Positions 13,301-24,069 of a DNA stretch of 64,000 nt are shown here, one piece after another; the stretch's first letter is position 1; every line of letters begins with the position of its first letter. The position numbers and the translations under genes were made by a program. This DNA comes from Acipenser ruthenus. Taxonomy: Eukaryota > Chordata > Actinopteri > Acipenseriformes > Acipenseridae. The notes under the pieces were generated by a model, which had not been told where the DNA came from, did no database searches, and was given only the letters and a program-made list of their open reading frames with translations. The stretch spans positions 10,674,897-10,738,896 of the forward strand of contig NC_081209.1 of NCBI RefSeq assembly GCF_902713425.1. The letters run 5' to 3'.

Positions 13301-14338
13301 GCTTAATACATCTTCACAGGAGTTACAGCATGTTTAAGCCAAGTCCAGCACTCACTTGGTATAGGTGCACACAATAGCCTGATTGAATGGAGTCTGGTAG
13401 AAGCCTCTCTGGGTGGGCTTGTAGGTCAGCACATTCATGTAACTGGTAACATTGGCAGTAACCTGGGCAAGACATGGATAAAAAAAAAAAAAAAAAATCA
13501 CTGTTGAAGACAGATTTAAAAACACTTGATCTGCAGTTCAAAAGGAAAGACAAACCATTAATCTTTAGAAAACTGGTTATAGTATACTATGTGAACAGCC
13601 CAAAAACGATGCATTTAGTTAAAAAAAAAAAAAAAGCGTAAATACTCAAGTCATTACTAATATACTGATACCAATACAACGTTTGTACCAAGTCATGTAG
13701 CGCATCCTAGCTTTAAAGACATTGTTAAACATACGTTTTAAAAAGCGTTGTTACAGCTAACCAATATTGTATAAACCCTGCAAGAAAAAAAAAAGCTTCC
13801 GAATACAATGTGTATTTATACAAGCGTGTACAGTTTAATAAGGTGCAGTGCAATTTCAGTTCGAATGCTTCTTACGTGAACCTAGCATACAAGCCCTTAG
13901 AAGCCACTTACCATGCGCATGAAGCGGCAGTCCAGCAGCCCGTACTGGAACACCACCATGTTATTACCGGCGCTGCTGCTGGATGGAGGACAGGGTCCCA
14001 GCAGGAGGCCACTCATACTCACAGCTACAGTGGAAACGGGTTTGGAATAAAGCGGAATATGCAACCATTTTATTTTAGGTTTCATGTAATGCAAAGTTTT
14101 ACCTTATAACTATGACTGATGTTTAAAATAGCCAAGTACGCACTACTAAGTGTTGCACAAGAGAACATCATATCTGGATATCAGTAAAACGAGTGCGTTA
14201 ACACACCCACATTATGTACCGGTACAGTCAGTACTACCAAAACATAAGACAAAAAACACACTAACCCCACGAGTAGCCTACATTACTTTCCTGCGGTGCA
14301 GCAAACGGTACACAGCAACGCGCAAGCACAACACATAT
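10352..14338 (-). pseudogene. ZP3-like egg-coat gene, copy A, degraded
   Basis: Ten exon positions are recognisable in reverse: 14287-14338 (exon 1 remnant), 13912-14024, 13356-13462, 12836-12927, 12427-12595, 12030-about 12131, 11737-11828, 11397-11482, 10924-11037 and 10352-10569. Damage compared with B and E: the start codons and first part of the signal peptide are gone; exon 2 lacks 72 nt in frame, removing the first ZP-N cysteine (the TACGV block); the exon 5 acceptor is deleted (9 bp); exon 6 has lost its acceptor and first 7 nt, including the cysteine of the GCFVDG motif. Exon 8 still has RKRR, exon 10 the membrane anchor, and an AATAAA follows on the minus strand near 10329. Same deletions in exons 5 and 6 occur in copy G. 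Probably not functional. Confidence 0.85.
13622..13635. repeat. Poly-A tract in intron 2 of copy A
   Basis: Short homopolymer run; a second one lies at about 13480-13497 just outside exon 3. No further meaning seen. Confidence 0.8.
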
Positions 14339-14607
14339 TGCCTTGTTAACACTCCAGGTTTCGTTGCACCGGCTATGCGTGAGTTCAAATTTAACTTAGT
14401 TATACAGCGCAACTATTTACTAACTTTAACAAATGACCTTATTAGAGGCTTCCCGTTTTTCAGATTGCTCAGGTGCAGCCCGGTCAGACTGACTGGAGCA
14501 TCATTAGTACAGTATACCACGCTGCGCTCAGCTTTGTGTGGCGGCTGATACAAAACATAATGAACGACTATTAAAGAAAGGTGGTGGAATCACATTTACT
14601 GATTTTT
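14339..14607 (-). other. 5' flank of copy A, rearranged
   Basis: Carries the phrase CTTGTTAACACTCCAGGTTT that also lies upstream of copies B and E, so it is ZP 5' flank. It is joined directly to the middle of exon 1, meaning that the promoter block and start codon found at B were deleted between them. The segment near 14551 (ACAAAACATAATGAACGAC) is the inverted partner of a segment near 16650 in front of B. Confidence 0.65.
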
Positions 14608-16550
14608 AATACTAAATATAGTATATGATATTCTAAAATATGTACAATTCATAATTCAGCTATATTCACATTCAGAATGGCATTCAATATTTAGATTTAT
14701 TACATTGTGGGTTTTAGTATTTATACAACTGTTAACACAAATATTCTGAAATAAATAAATAACATGGCAATGACATTCATTGCCCATTCTCAGACATTCT
14801 TTGTATATTTCAATATTTCTGAAGGTATGTATTTTGATAGGGAAATAATGTATTATACTGCCACTAAAACACACCATTTTATTATTCTAAAGTCCATACT
14901 TATGGACTAACCAACCTTAAAAGTAGCCCGTCTAAGCAAATGTAAAAATAATCAAATGAAAACATGTTTAAATGAAACAATGCTTTTCTACATTGAGGGA
15001 TTTTGACTTCATTTGTAATTCTTGTCATTTAAAAAAAAAAAGTAGATTTTTCTCCTTATAGTGGACACATTAGTTTTGATCATTCTGCACTTGTCGAGGT
15101 TGTTATACAGCTTTTACTGCATAATAACGAGGGATTGTATGAACTATTTATCCATGTTTGTCCTGCAGTCCCATGCAATACAGTTCCATGTCTCACATCT
15201 GCGATCCTTTATTTCAGCAGACAGTGAAACAGGCCCTCCAACAGGAAACTGTTTGCTGCCATGGTTGCCCAACGCATCAGCACTGATTTTGGTGGCCAGT
15301 TTGATTCCTCTACAGTGCTGGACAGCAAAATGTAATTGGAATGCTTTAAGATGGGTAACTTCACACTCAAATTATTTTTCCAGTTGAAGGCTGTTGGAAC
15401 AAATTATTGTTAAAATAGTGCGGTCTACAAATAAAGTAGTGCTTTTTTGTAGACATGAAAATAATTGAACCCAAAAGAAGCTATAATTTAATATTAGACT
15501 TAGTTATGCTAAATGTAATTTCCTAATCTCATCTTTAGTTGTCAAGTACAGATGTCAATCTTGGTGATTCATACCAAGTTTTAGGTTCAGACTTAGACAG
15601 AAAGTAAACATTTAGTTGGGACACCTTTACATTGTGGCAACCAGAAACTAAATAAATATTATCCAATAAAAAGTTAACTAGCTTAAACTGGTTGTCAAGA
15701 AACTAGTTTCATAAACCCAAGCTTTAGTGATCCTACAAAACTACTTTAGTTTATCTAGTTAGAATTATGGGAAGAACTGCCACTACACTGGTTTTTGTAA
15801 GGGTTTCTACAGAACCCATGTACCATGCCTTTTTATTGGAGAATAGTTTATTATTTTTATTGAAATATTTTATTATTTTTATTTTTTACTTTTGCTCAGA
15901 CAGGCTTCTTTTAAGGTCAGTTATACCATAAGTATGGGCTTTAGAATCATAAAATAGTTCATTTTAGTGGCAGTATAATACATTATTTACCTATCAGTCA
16001 GAAATGTAGAAATATACAAAGCATGTATGAAATTGTGCAATGAACGTCACTGCCATAATTTTTATTTATTTATTTCAAAATATTTGTGTTAACAGTTGTC
16101 CAAATAGGCTACTGAAACCGGCAACGTATTAAATTCCATACTTGCCAACATTTGGAAACTGTTCAGCGGGACCCTTGTCCCCGGTGTGGCGGTGGGTCTT
16201 ACGCATGATGCACGTGACCAGCATGGCAGTAAACACAGGCAAAAATGAAGCGTTCTTACCTTTGTATACCGGTAAGTTAGTGATCAGCAGATGTGTCAGC
16301 GGCACGAAGAGCACGGCGTGTGGTTTTCTCTAACTCAACTGTGCAGAATACATGAATTTTTTTCTGTGTGTAAATATCGGGACTTTCTTCCTATGCATCG
16401 GGACGCGGGACATTTTCTAGGAAATCGGGACTGTCCCGACCGTATAGGGACTGTTGGCATGTATGAAATTCTGAATACAATTCTGAATATGAATATAGTT
16501 CAGTTATGGCAAAAATTCTATTTTAGAATATCATATACATATTTAGTATT
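14608..16550. mobile_element. Foldback-type DNA element with long inverted arms
   Basis: The ends are mirror images: AATACTAAATATAGTATATG at 14608 and its near-exact complement finishing in ATTTAGTATT at 16550. Similarity between the arms continues inward for several hundred bases (for example the GTTAACACAAATATT and TTCATTGC segments near 14730 and their complements near 16030-16090). No transposase frame is visible in the centre, so it looks non-autonomous. One arm also occurs alone at about 33113-33495. Family not recognised. It separates the head-to-head copies A and B. Confidence 0.7.
16137..16465. mobile_element. MITE nested in the foldback element
   Basis: About 330 bp bounded by inverted ends CATACTTGCCAACA and TGTTGGCATGTATG, with an inner palindrome built on CGGGAC / GTCCCG near 16380-16440. 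No coding capacity. It interrupts the right arm of the larger element, so it is the younger insertion. Confidence 0.65.
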
Positions 16551-16640
16551 ATCCAGGGCGACTTACAATCGTAAGCAAAAACATTTCAAGCGTTACAATA
16601 CAAGTAATACAATAAGAGCAAGAGTAATACAATAAGAGCA
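16551..16640 (-). repeat. SINE/L2-type tail fragment upstream of copy B
   Basis: Begins TTATCCAGGGCGACTTACAA-like, the reverse of the GTAAGTCGCC tail shared by fish SINEs and L2. It contains a short tandem duplication of AAGTAATACAATAAGAGC-like units. Related fragments lie in intron 2 of copies E and F. Confidence 0.5.
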
Positions 16641-16791
16641 AGAATTCTTTAATTGTCGTTCATTATGTTTTGTATGAACGCACGTATAGACGGTGCAACG
16701 AAACCTGGAGTGTTAACAAGGCAATAAGGTCTGTCCAATTTTTTAATTGATGTTAACTGTTTAGTATTTTTTTCTCTTGGAATGTGCGTGA

Positions 16792-16833
16792 TATACGCAG
16801 GCACCCGCGCAATGGCACGACTCGTCACACCTG
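16792..16833 (+). promoter_or_regulatory. Candidate promoter of copy B (TATA-like box and E-box)
   Basis: A TATA motif at 16792-16795 lies 144 bp before the first ATG, and an E-box CACCTG at 16828-16833 sits between. The same 144-bp distance from TATA to ATG holds in copies D, E and F. Oocyte ZP genes are known to use a TATA box plus an E-box bound by FIGLA; assigning that role here is inference. Confidence 0.4.
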
Positions 16834-16935
16834 TGTCAGTGGTCCACTCAGTGTTAATTGCCAAATCACTCTAATTAATGTCACTAGAAAAGCTCCTGAA
16901 CGGTAGTGTTTGGTAGGTAACTGTTGGTTTGAAAG

Positions 16936-19900
16936 ATGATGGCGGCGTTGTGGAAATGTGTCGTGATTGCGCTTTGCTGTGTACCGTTTGCTGCACCACA
17001 GGAAGGTAATGTGGGCGACTGGCGGGGTTAGTGTGTTGTGTGCCTTCAGTTTCGTTAGTACTGACTGTACCGGTACATAATGTTGGTGTGTTAACAGACT
17101 CGTTTTATTGATATCCAGACATGGTATCTCCTTGTGCAACACTTAAAAGTGCGTACTTGGCTATGCAAAGATCATTCATAGTTACAAACGTTGTCCTTGT
17201 TACATGAAACCTAAAGTTAAAATATTTGCGTGTTTTTACTTTATTTTTAAACCTGTTTCTCCTGTAGCTGTGAGTACAGCCTGCGGCGTGGACTCGGTGG
17301 CTGTGAGGGTGTTGTTGGATTACTCTCGACCGGCGTTGCCTCTGGACCCGAGTGGCCTCCTGCTGGGACCCTGTCCTCCATCCAGCAGCAGCGCCGGTAA
17401 TAACATGGTGGTGTTCCAGTACGGGCTGCTGGACTGCCGCTTTATGCGCATGGTAAGTGGCTTCTAACGGCATGTATGAAGTGTTTGGGCTCAAATTACA
17501 CTGTATTGCACAGAACATGCTTGTATATGCATTGTAATTTAATGAATTTTCCTGCAGTGATTATGCAATATTGGTTTTGGCTGTAATAGCTTGAAGTGTA
17601 TATTTAATTGATGCTAGGATGTGCAGGACTAAATGATACAAATTTTGTATTGGCAGCTTTTGTAAGGGTAATGACTTGAGTATTTGCACTTTTTTTTCCT
17701 TTAAACAAACTAAATGCATTGTCTTGGCTTTGGGCTGTTTGACAGGTGGTGTGTGTTGTAACACCAATCTTGTGGAGGTGTGTCTTGCCTTTTGAACTGC
17801 AGGTCAAGTGTTTAATCTCTGTTCAGTTTTTTTTTTTTTTTAATCCATGTCTTGCCCAGGTTACTGCCAATGTTACCAGTTACATGAATGTGCTGACCTA
17901 CAAGCCCACCCAGAGAGGCTTCTACCAGACTCCATTCAATCAGGCTATTGTGTGCACCTATACCAAGTGAGTGCTGGACTTGGCTTAAACATGCTGTAAC
18001 TCCTGTGAAGATGTGTTAAACCTTTGGGGTATTGAGTCATACATGTCTGCTTGACTTAATGGTCTCTAATTTGTGGCTTTCCTTTTGAGAACTCTTTACA
18101 ATCTTTTTTTTTTTGTGCCTTTTTAATGGGGAGCAGTTATTTTAACCTATCTTATGGCACGAAGTAATCTGTGCAAAATCAAGTGATTTACTGCATTAGG
18201 AATTCTAGACCAGCTTTTTGCCAAGTTTGCATTAAATATTGCCAATAAACGGTTTACAATTCAGTGTCTTCTGCTAAATGCAAATTGTTTTGGTGTGTTG
18301 CTGTTCTAACTAAAGCTTTCTACCTGTGTTCTCCAGACCTGCTGGCTGGACTCCTCCAGTGTATAACCCTGCACTTGGGGATGCCTATGGGTTTGGGAAG
18401 CTGGAGTTTACCATGGGGATTATGAATGGTGAGTTTGCTATCCTGCAATGTACACTTGGTCTATTGCTTTAGGAAGGTGTCCAGTGCAACACTAACCTGG
18501 CAGGGGAGCAGCCTTTGGTGTTCATTAGGTCACTTCAAGTCAAGTAGAAAATGTTTTAATTTCTCTGGTGCTGGTCAATGCTATTCTGTCCTGGCTAGTG
18601 AGATGAGTTGGGTGGGTTGCTGTTCTCATGCTCCTTTCCTTGATGTCTCAGATGACTTCTCAGCCCCACGCACCTCCAGTCTGTTCTTCCTGGGGTCCCC
18701 CATCAACATCGCGGCTGCAGTGAAGCAGCAATTCCACATGCCACTGATGGTCTACGTGGAAGAGTGTGTTGCTGCCAGCACTCCAGAGCTGAGCCCTTCA
18801 AGCCAGACCTACACACTGATCACCAACCACGGGTAGATATTCACTGCAAGCTGTATAGTAAAGGCACAATTTTAAATCTGAATGTTTAACACTTGGGAGC
18901 ACAGTAGTCCTGTTTGGATTAGGAAGGCGTTGAATGGTCAGCTTTGTGAACATGGCAAAAGCTCAGCTGAACTACTGTCCATGCTGGGAATGCGCAGATT
19001 GTAGTTTCAAATGGACTGGTTCTTTATCTAGTTTCTAATTGGTTCACAGACCCTAATCTATCTTTAGGGAAGATGAATAACATGATTGGTGTTAACGAGG
19101 GTCTGTGAAACCAGCCCCAGTTTAAGTTCAAACTTTCCACAAGTGTAGTCTTGTGCACACGACTAGGGTTGGAATGGTAATTTGTACAGGAAGTCTCATT
19201 GGAAGTCTTGCTCACTACTTCCAGTGGTTGTCCGATTGTCCCCAGTCCTGGTGAGTGCCTCCCCCTGCTCAGTGCTTGTGTTTCTCCTTGCAGATGCTTT
19301 GTAGACGGCCAGGCTGGTAATTCCAGGTTTCTGCCCAGAGTCCAGACCTCTGAGATCCGTCTGGTTGTCCAGGCCTTCAGGTTTACACAACTGAATACAG
19401 ATGTGAGTATCTGATGGGTTAATGGTGGATTGTATTGGAGGGCACAGGGCAGCTAGTTAACAAGACAACACGTATCTGAAGCTGTGCTTGTGGTGTGTAA
19501 TACTTTTGCAAGGACAATTCAGAGCTGGTAATAAGATGGTGGCAGTTCGAGCAATTTTAATGTCTGGGAGTTTTATTTTAAATCCGTTATCCTAGGTGTA
19601 TATCCATTGCCGCTTGCTGGCTTGGGACCCTGCCCAGCTCAATGACCCCACCAAGAAAGCCTGTTCATTCAACCAGAGAACCAGGAGGTAAGGACTGGAC
19701 CCTGCTGAGGCTGCTGTCTGTGCAAGGCTGTGAGGTCCAGTTAACCAACACTAGTCACCCAGGACTATTAATTTCTTAGATGCCGTTATCCAGGGCGACT
19801 TACAACTGTTACAAGATATCACATAATTTATATACAATTACCCATTTATACAGTTGGGGGTTTTACTGGAGCAATCTAGGTAAAGTACCTTGCTCAAGGG

Positions 19901-21584
19901 TACAGCAGCAGTGTCCTCCACTGGGGATTGAACCCACGACCCTCTGGTCCAGAGCCTGAACCACTCTATTCTGTTGTGTGGAGAATTGACATGTGTTCTC
20001 ACTGTTGGGTAATGGTGTGCATGTCCCTAGGGCAGGGTTTCCCCAGTTCTGGTCCTGAGATTCCCCATGTGTCTGGTTTTCATTTCAATGGAGTTCTGAA
20101 TTACTTAATTGAACAATTCATTGGCTTAATTAGGCCTTTGTAATTTTGTTTAAGCAGTTGGAGATTTCAAGTTAACTATACAATTTTAAAAGTAATTTAA
20201 TTGTTAACTTTTTAGCAGATGAGAACAATAAGGGTCTAAGCACATCGTTTCAATTAAGGGTTTGACTTAAATTGAGACACTGCAGACACAGGGGTCCCCC
20301 AGGACCAGGATTGTGGGAGGAAACCCTGCCCTAGGGAACTACTTGTGCATCCTAAACAAACCTGGTTGTTGTGGGAATTTCTGTGCGTACAGTTCACTCC
20401 TGCATTTTTACCTTCATGTAGTGGGTGTAAAAATATGGCCAAATTGTACTGCTATCAAGTAGTGTATTGAAATGTCTTTGGGTTCAGTGTTCTGCTCGTG
20501 TTCCAGCTGGGAGCTCCTGGATAACCCTGGTCGGAGCTCTGCGTGCAGCTGCTGTACCGCCAAATGCAATTTCAGGAAGAGGAGGGACACGGGTACGAAT
20601 TCTGCTATATCTCTGTAATGTAACTGCACAGGTAGCTCTGGGATGTTACTTGGTTTTATTTACAAGGGTGAGTGACTTTAAAATTATGGCATCTAGCAAA
20701 GGATGCTCGCATAGGGGTGCAGTGCTCCTCCCTCCCAACCAGAGCGTGTGCTTTGTCTTGGTGCTACTCTGCTCAATGACCTATAGGCAAATTGTTTTAA
20801 CCAGCAACCCTACAGCCTGCCCCCTGCTGTAGTGACTGGTACTGCATAATGCATTGCTGTAAAGCAGCAATGCATTATGTAGCCTGTTTGTAGCCAGGCT
20901 CCCTTTTCTCCCGAGCAGCTGAAGAGGGGCTGAGACACACTGCAGTGCTGGGACCCCTGAGGATCCTTCCTGAGGAACTGTCTGCTGGAAGCCAGGAATT
21001 CTACCAGAGGAGCCCTGCTCTGTCACTGGAGGGTGAGTTCAGCCTGCGGTCTCCAATCCAGTGTCCACTTGGCTTCCTTGTCAATGGCTTGTATGGCTGT
21101 GACTTTGTTTACAGTACAGGTTTCCCTGCAGCAGCGCTAAAGAATTTGGCATGTGGTGGTGGTGGTCTGTTTCTACCCAAACCTTAAAGTCCACAGCATA
21201 ACTACAATTTTGCTGCATAAAGCTATTGCCAAACTTTAGTGTATTCTAGTATTGGAACATAGGGCCTTTGCCCACCCCTACTAACCATGTCCCGAGGTGT
21301 CCTTCTGCAGGCCTGAAAGTAACACACTCCTGTTTGATTCTGCCCCTGGGTACTGGAGACAATGGCTGTACTGGGAGCACTTCCTGTTCCTAACCCCTTT
21401 CTCCTGCTCTCTTCTCCCCCCAGAGCCCCAGCAGGTTCTGGCCTGGCTGCCTGTCCTGGCTGCTCCCCTGCTCCTGATGGCTGTCTTGGGAGCCCTGTCT
21501 CTGGGCTACTACATGTGCATGTGGCATCATCCCAGACTCTGCTCCAAGTCCAGCAGTGAGCGCCTTCATTCCTGTGCCCACTGA
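16936..21584 (+). CDS. ZP3-like egg-coat (zona pellucida) protein, copy B, complete, 10 exons
   Basis: Exons: 16936-17005, 17268-17452, 17860-17966, 18337-18428, 18652-18832, 19294-19402, 19596-19687, 20507-20592, 20919-21032, 21424-21584; 1197 nt, 398 aa, all borders GT/AG and phases consistent. Residues 1-22 form a signal peptide; ZP-N is about 29-120 with cysteines in TACGV, GPCPP, DCRF and VCTY; ZP-C is about 190-300 with EECV, GCFVDG, IHCR, ACSF and the ZP3-type CSCC motif; an N-glycosylation sequon NVT is at 89; RKRR (302-305) is a furin-like site; residues about 350-375 are a membrane anchor. ZP3 proteins are cut at the basic site and polymerise into the egg coat. The last residues differ from E because small indels at the 3' end give an earlier stop. 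AATAAA at 21642. Intron 7 holds a SINE and a MITE. Two adjacent ATGs open the frame; I took the first. Confidence 0.93.
19776..19965 (-). repeat. tRNA-derived SINE in intron 7 of copy B
   Basis: Reverse orientation: starts with TTATCCAGGGCGACTTACAA (tail), passes CAAGGTACTTTACC-complement and ends near GGATTGAACCCACGAC, the complement of a tRNA box B (GGTTCAATCC). Head is shortened. Same family as at 23537-23775 and 37313-37549. Confidence 0.8.
20027..20334. mobile_element. MITE-like inverted-repeat element in intron 7 of copy B
   Basis: About 308 bp with inverted ends CTAGGGCAGGGTTTCC and GGAAACCCTGCCCTAG. The inner arms carry TGGTCCTG and CAGGACCA. No coding. Copies E and F carry remnants at the same intron position, while A, C and G do not. 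Confidence 0.75.
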
Positions 21585-21647
21585 AATGCAGTTGGCATGG
21601 TTTCTAGCTTGCCAGCACAGAAATTGATTTGTATGTTGCAAAATAAA

Positions 21648-22360
21648 ATGTCTTCATAGAGCCTCTGGTCTGTCTAATTTTGTACCATTGAGTAACTTAG
21701 AACTGGATGTGTAGACATTTTAAGGGAATCAATGCTATTACTGCTGAGAATAAATGCTCACCCATTTAAGTAATCTGATTGGTGTATGTAGCAACCCTTA
21801 CAAATACAAGTAGTGGCATTTGTGTCCCAAATTGAGGATGTTTTGATGGTGAAAGCTTAGTTTGACTGTTCATTGAACAGTTTTAAGCTACTGCTTTTTA
21901 TTGTGGTGGCTTTTTTTTTTTTTTTTTAAGGTTTGCCAGAATCTTAAGGTCACCCAACTAAATTTTATTTTTGTCCCAAAAGACTTTGATTTGAAAACGT
22001 GGTAAGAATCAAGATTGGCAGAACTGCAGGTCAAATACTATGTTAGCATTGCTTCAAAGAAGCAATGGTAACACTTTGGACTGTGGAAATGCAAGTTTGG
22101 TTTGAGGATATTTGTAGATGGCACTCTTAACATCACTATCTTTAGTTTTATTGATCATTCCAGAGTGATTCCTACCAAGTGAGGGATGCTCCTTCATGGA
22201 TGAATCCCTTGAACTGGAAGCTGTGGGTGGAGTAGAATTGGGAGGACTGGATGCAGAAAGGAAAATAAAGCTTGGAAAGCTGTGGTGTAGTGCGTCATTC
22301 TTGTCCAACAAAAATCATCCCATAAAAGTAACAATGAACATTTTAAAGAAACACCTTGGT
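21648..22360. other. Spacer 3' of copy B
   Basis: Non-coding. After the poly(A) signal only a short stretch resembles the downstream flank of C (a GAGTAAC phrase); most is unique. It contains a poly-T run near 21911-21927. No gene seen. Confidence 0.5.
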
Positions 22361-23536
22361 CAAGTAGACAAGTTTATTTTCTGGCAGAATTACACACTAG
22401 CATCAGTTGGTACTTCCCCAGGTGCACTTTTAGGCCAGTGGCTCCAATCCAGTCCCGCACCTCCCTCAGGTTGGCACTGGTCTCCTCATAGGGCGCTGCG
22501 TGGATGAGCAAGTAATCTAAGCAGACAATACAGGCTGAGCAGGGATGCCACTGAGGACGCTATCCATGAGGCACTCAAAAGTGGCAGGTGCGTTGCACAG
22601 CCTGAATGGTATCACTGTAAACTGCCAGAGGCCACACCCTGGGAGTCGCCCATGGGCTGTCAGATGTCTCGATCACATGATCGGCGGCTATATCCTGGAT
22701 GATGGCCTCCCTCTTGGCCAGCGGAAGCTGCCCGGCACGCTCCCATGGTTGTGGTGCTGGACCAACGCAGTCTGCGTGCAGCCCTTGGCCTTCAGGGCAA
22801 AACAGGCCTCATACTCCCCTAGGAGCCATCCCAGTATGTGGCTCTGCTTACCATCGTGCCCCTCCATGCTGCGCTGATGGAGGTTCTCCATAGCTTTAGA
22901 CTGCAGCGAAGGGAGCTGTTGGACTGGCAGATGGTAGTACTGAGCTGAGCGGTCCAGCCATTATGTTGATGGGAAACCGGAGCTGTTGAGCAGGTTGGCT
23001 GATGAACAGGTGGCGAGATGATGATTGTCGGGGCGATGCCCCTGGCTCGGCAGGCTTCCCCCTCCCCCGGGTTGCAGTGGTAGTGGTTTGACACCCCCCC
23101 CCCCCCCCTTTGTACCCACAGCTGTTGCTGTCCCAGGTCTAGTGTAGCTCACGTGGCCATTAGGACATCAGCCCCCAAAATGCACTTCTCCTTGATGTCC
23201 GAGAGCCAAACTGGGTGCTGGTGCTTGATGCCCCCCAGGCTAACTTTGATCTCCTGGAGGCCCAGCCTGGGCTACCGCGGCCTGTCTGTGAACAGCATAA
23301 GGATCTGTTCTAGGCGGCGGGCTGCCTGTACAGCCTTCCCTGATGTCTTCAGCTCCACTAATAGGACGTGCCGCTGTAGTTCTCCCGGCATTATCCCTCC
23401 CTATTTTGTCCCTCACTTCGTTGGACAGTTCTGGGTATGCTTTGTGTATTAATATGGTTACTATAATAAATACTATAACACAGCGGTGTGTAAATGCACC
23501 AGAAGTAATTGAGGTAACAACGTAAGCCACCAAAAC
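22361..23536 (-). mobile_element. Gypsy-type LTR retrotransposon fragment (pol), fossil
   Basis: The reverse strand around 22545-22620 encodes a reverse-transcriptase segment of the Ty3/Gypsy type (the family's LCNAPATF block), and the part nearer 23200 resembles a protease/pol start. Only an internal pol piece is present, no LTRs are visible, and the frame is broken in several places. Old, decayed copy that separates B from C. Confidence 0.65.
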
Positions 23537-23775
23537 GTTGTATTATTATTACATTTCTTAGCAGACGCCCTTAATAAGGCGACTTACAATTTTTATAAGA
23601 TATCGCATTACTCTTGCATACAATTACCCATTTATACAGCTTGGTTTTTACTGGAGCAATCTAGGTAAAGTACCTTGCTCAAGGGTACAGCACCAGTGTC
23701 CCCCACCTGGGATTGAACCCACGATCCTCCGGTTAAGAGTCCAAGGCCCTAACCACTACTCCACACTGCTACCCA
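23537..23775 (-). repeat. tRNA-derived SINE upstream of copy C
   Basis: Near full length in reverse: begins with TTATTATTATTACATTTCTT and the tail complement GCAGACGCCC, ends with a box-B complement (GATTGAACCCACGATCC) and head CCACACTGC. Same family as in B intron 7 and at 37313. Confidence 0.85.
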
Positions 23776-24069
23776 CATACGCCTTCAGTCTCTCCTGTCA
23801 GACATGCTAACTAACATAAAAAAATAAATCTCCAAATTAGGGCGGCTCCTTCAAGCTGTACCGTTATGTTATTCTTGTGTGCTCCCCGCTGTGTGTTATC
23901 TGGTATGAGCATGCGCGCTGCTGTTAAGTTTGATAGCCCTTTGAATGAAGAAGCGCGAAACTATTAAGTAGCATACTGTAATGTTAGTCACAATGGCAGA
24001 CAAATGAAGAAGTAGACAATAGGAGGGGGTGGGGTGTCCGGTATTTTTGTATCTCAAAGGTGGCAACCC

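Noticed and set aside
14150-14548. 132-codon plus-strand frame next to copy A
   Set aside because: Antisense to exon 1 remnant and 5' flank of A; no recognisable protein.
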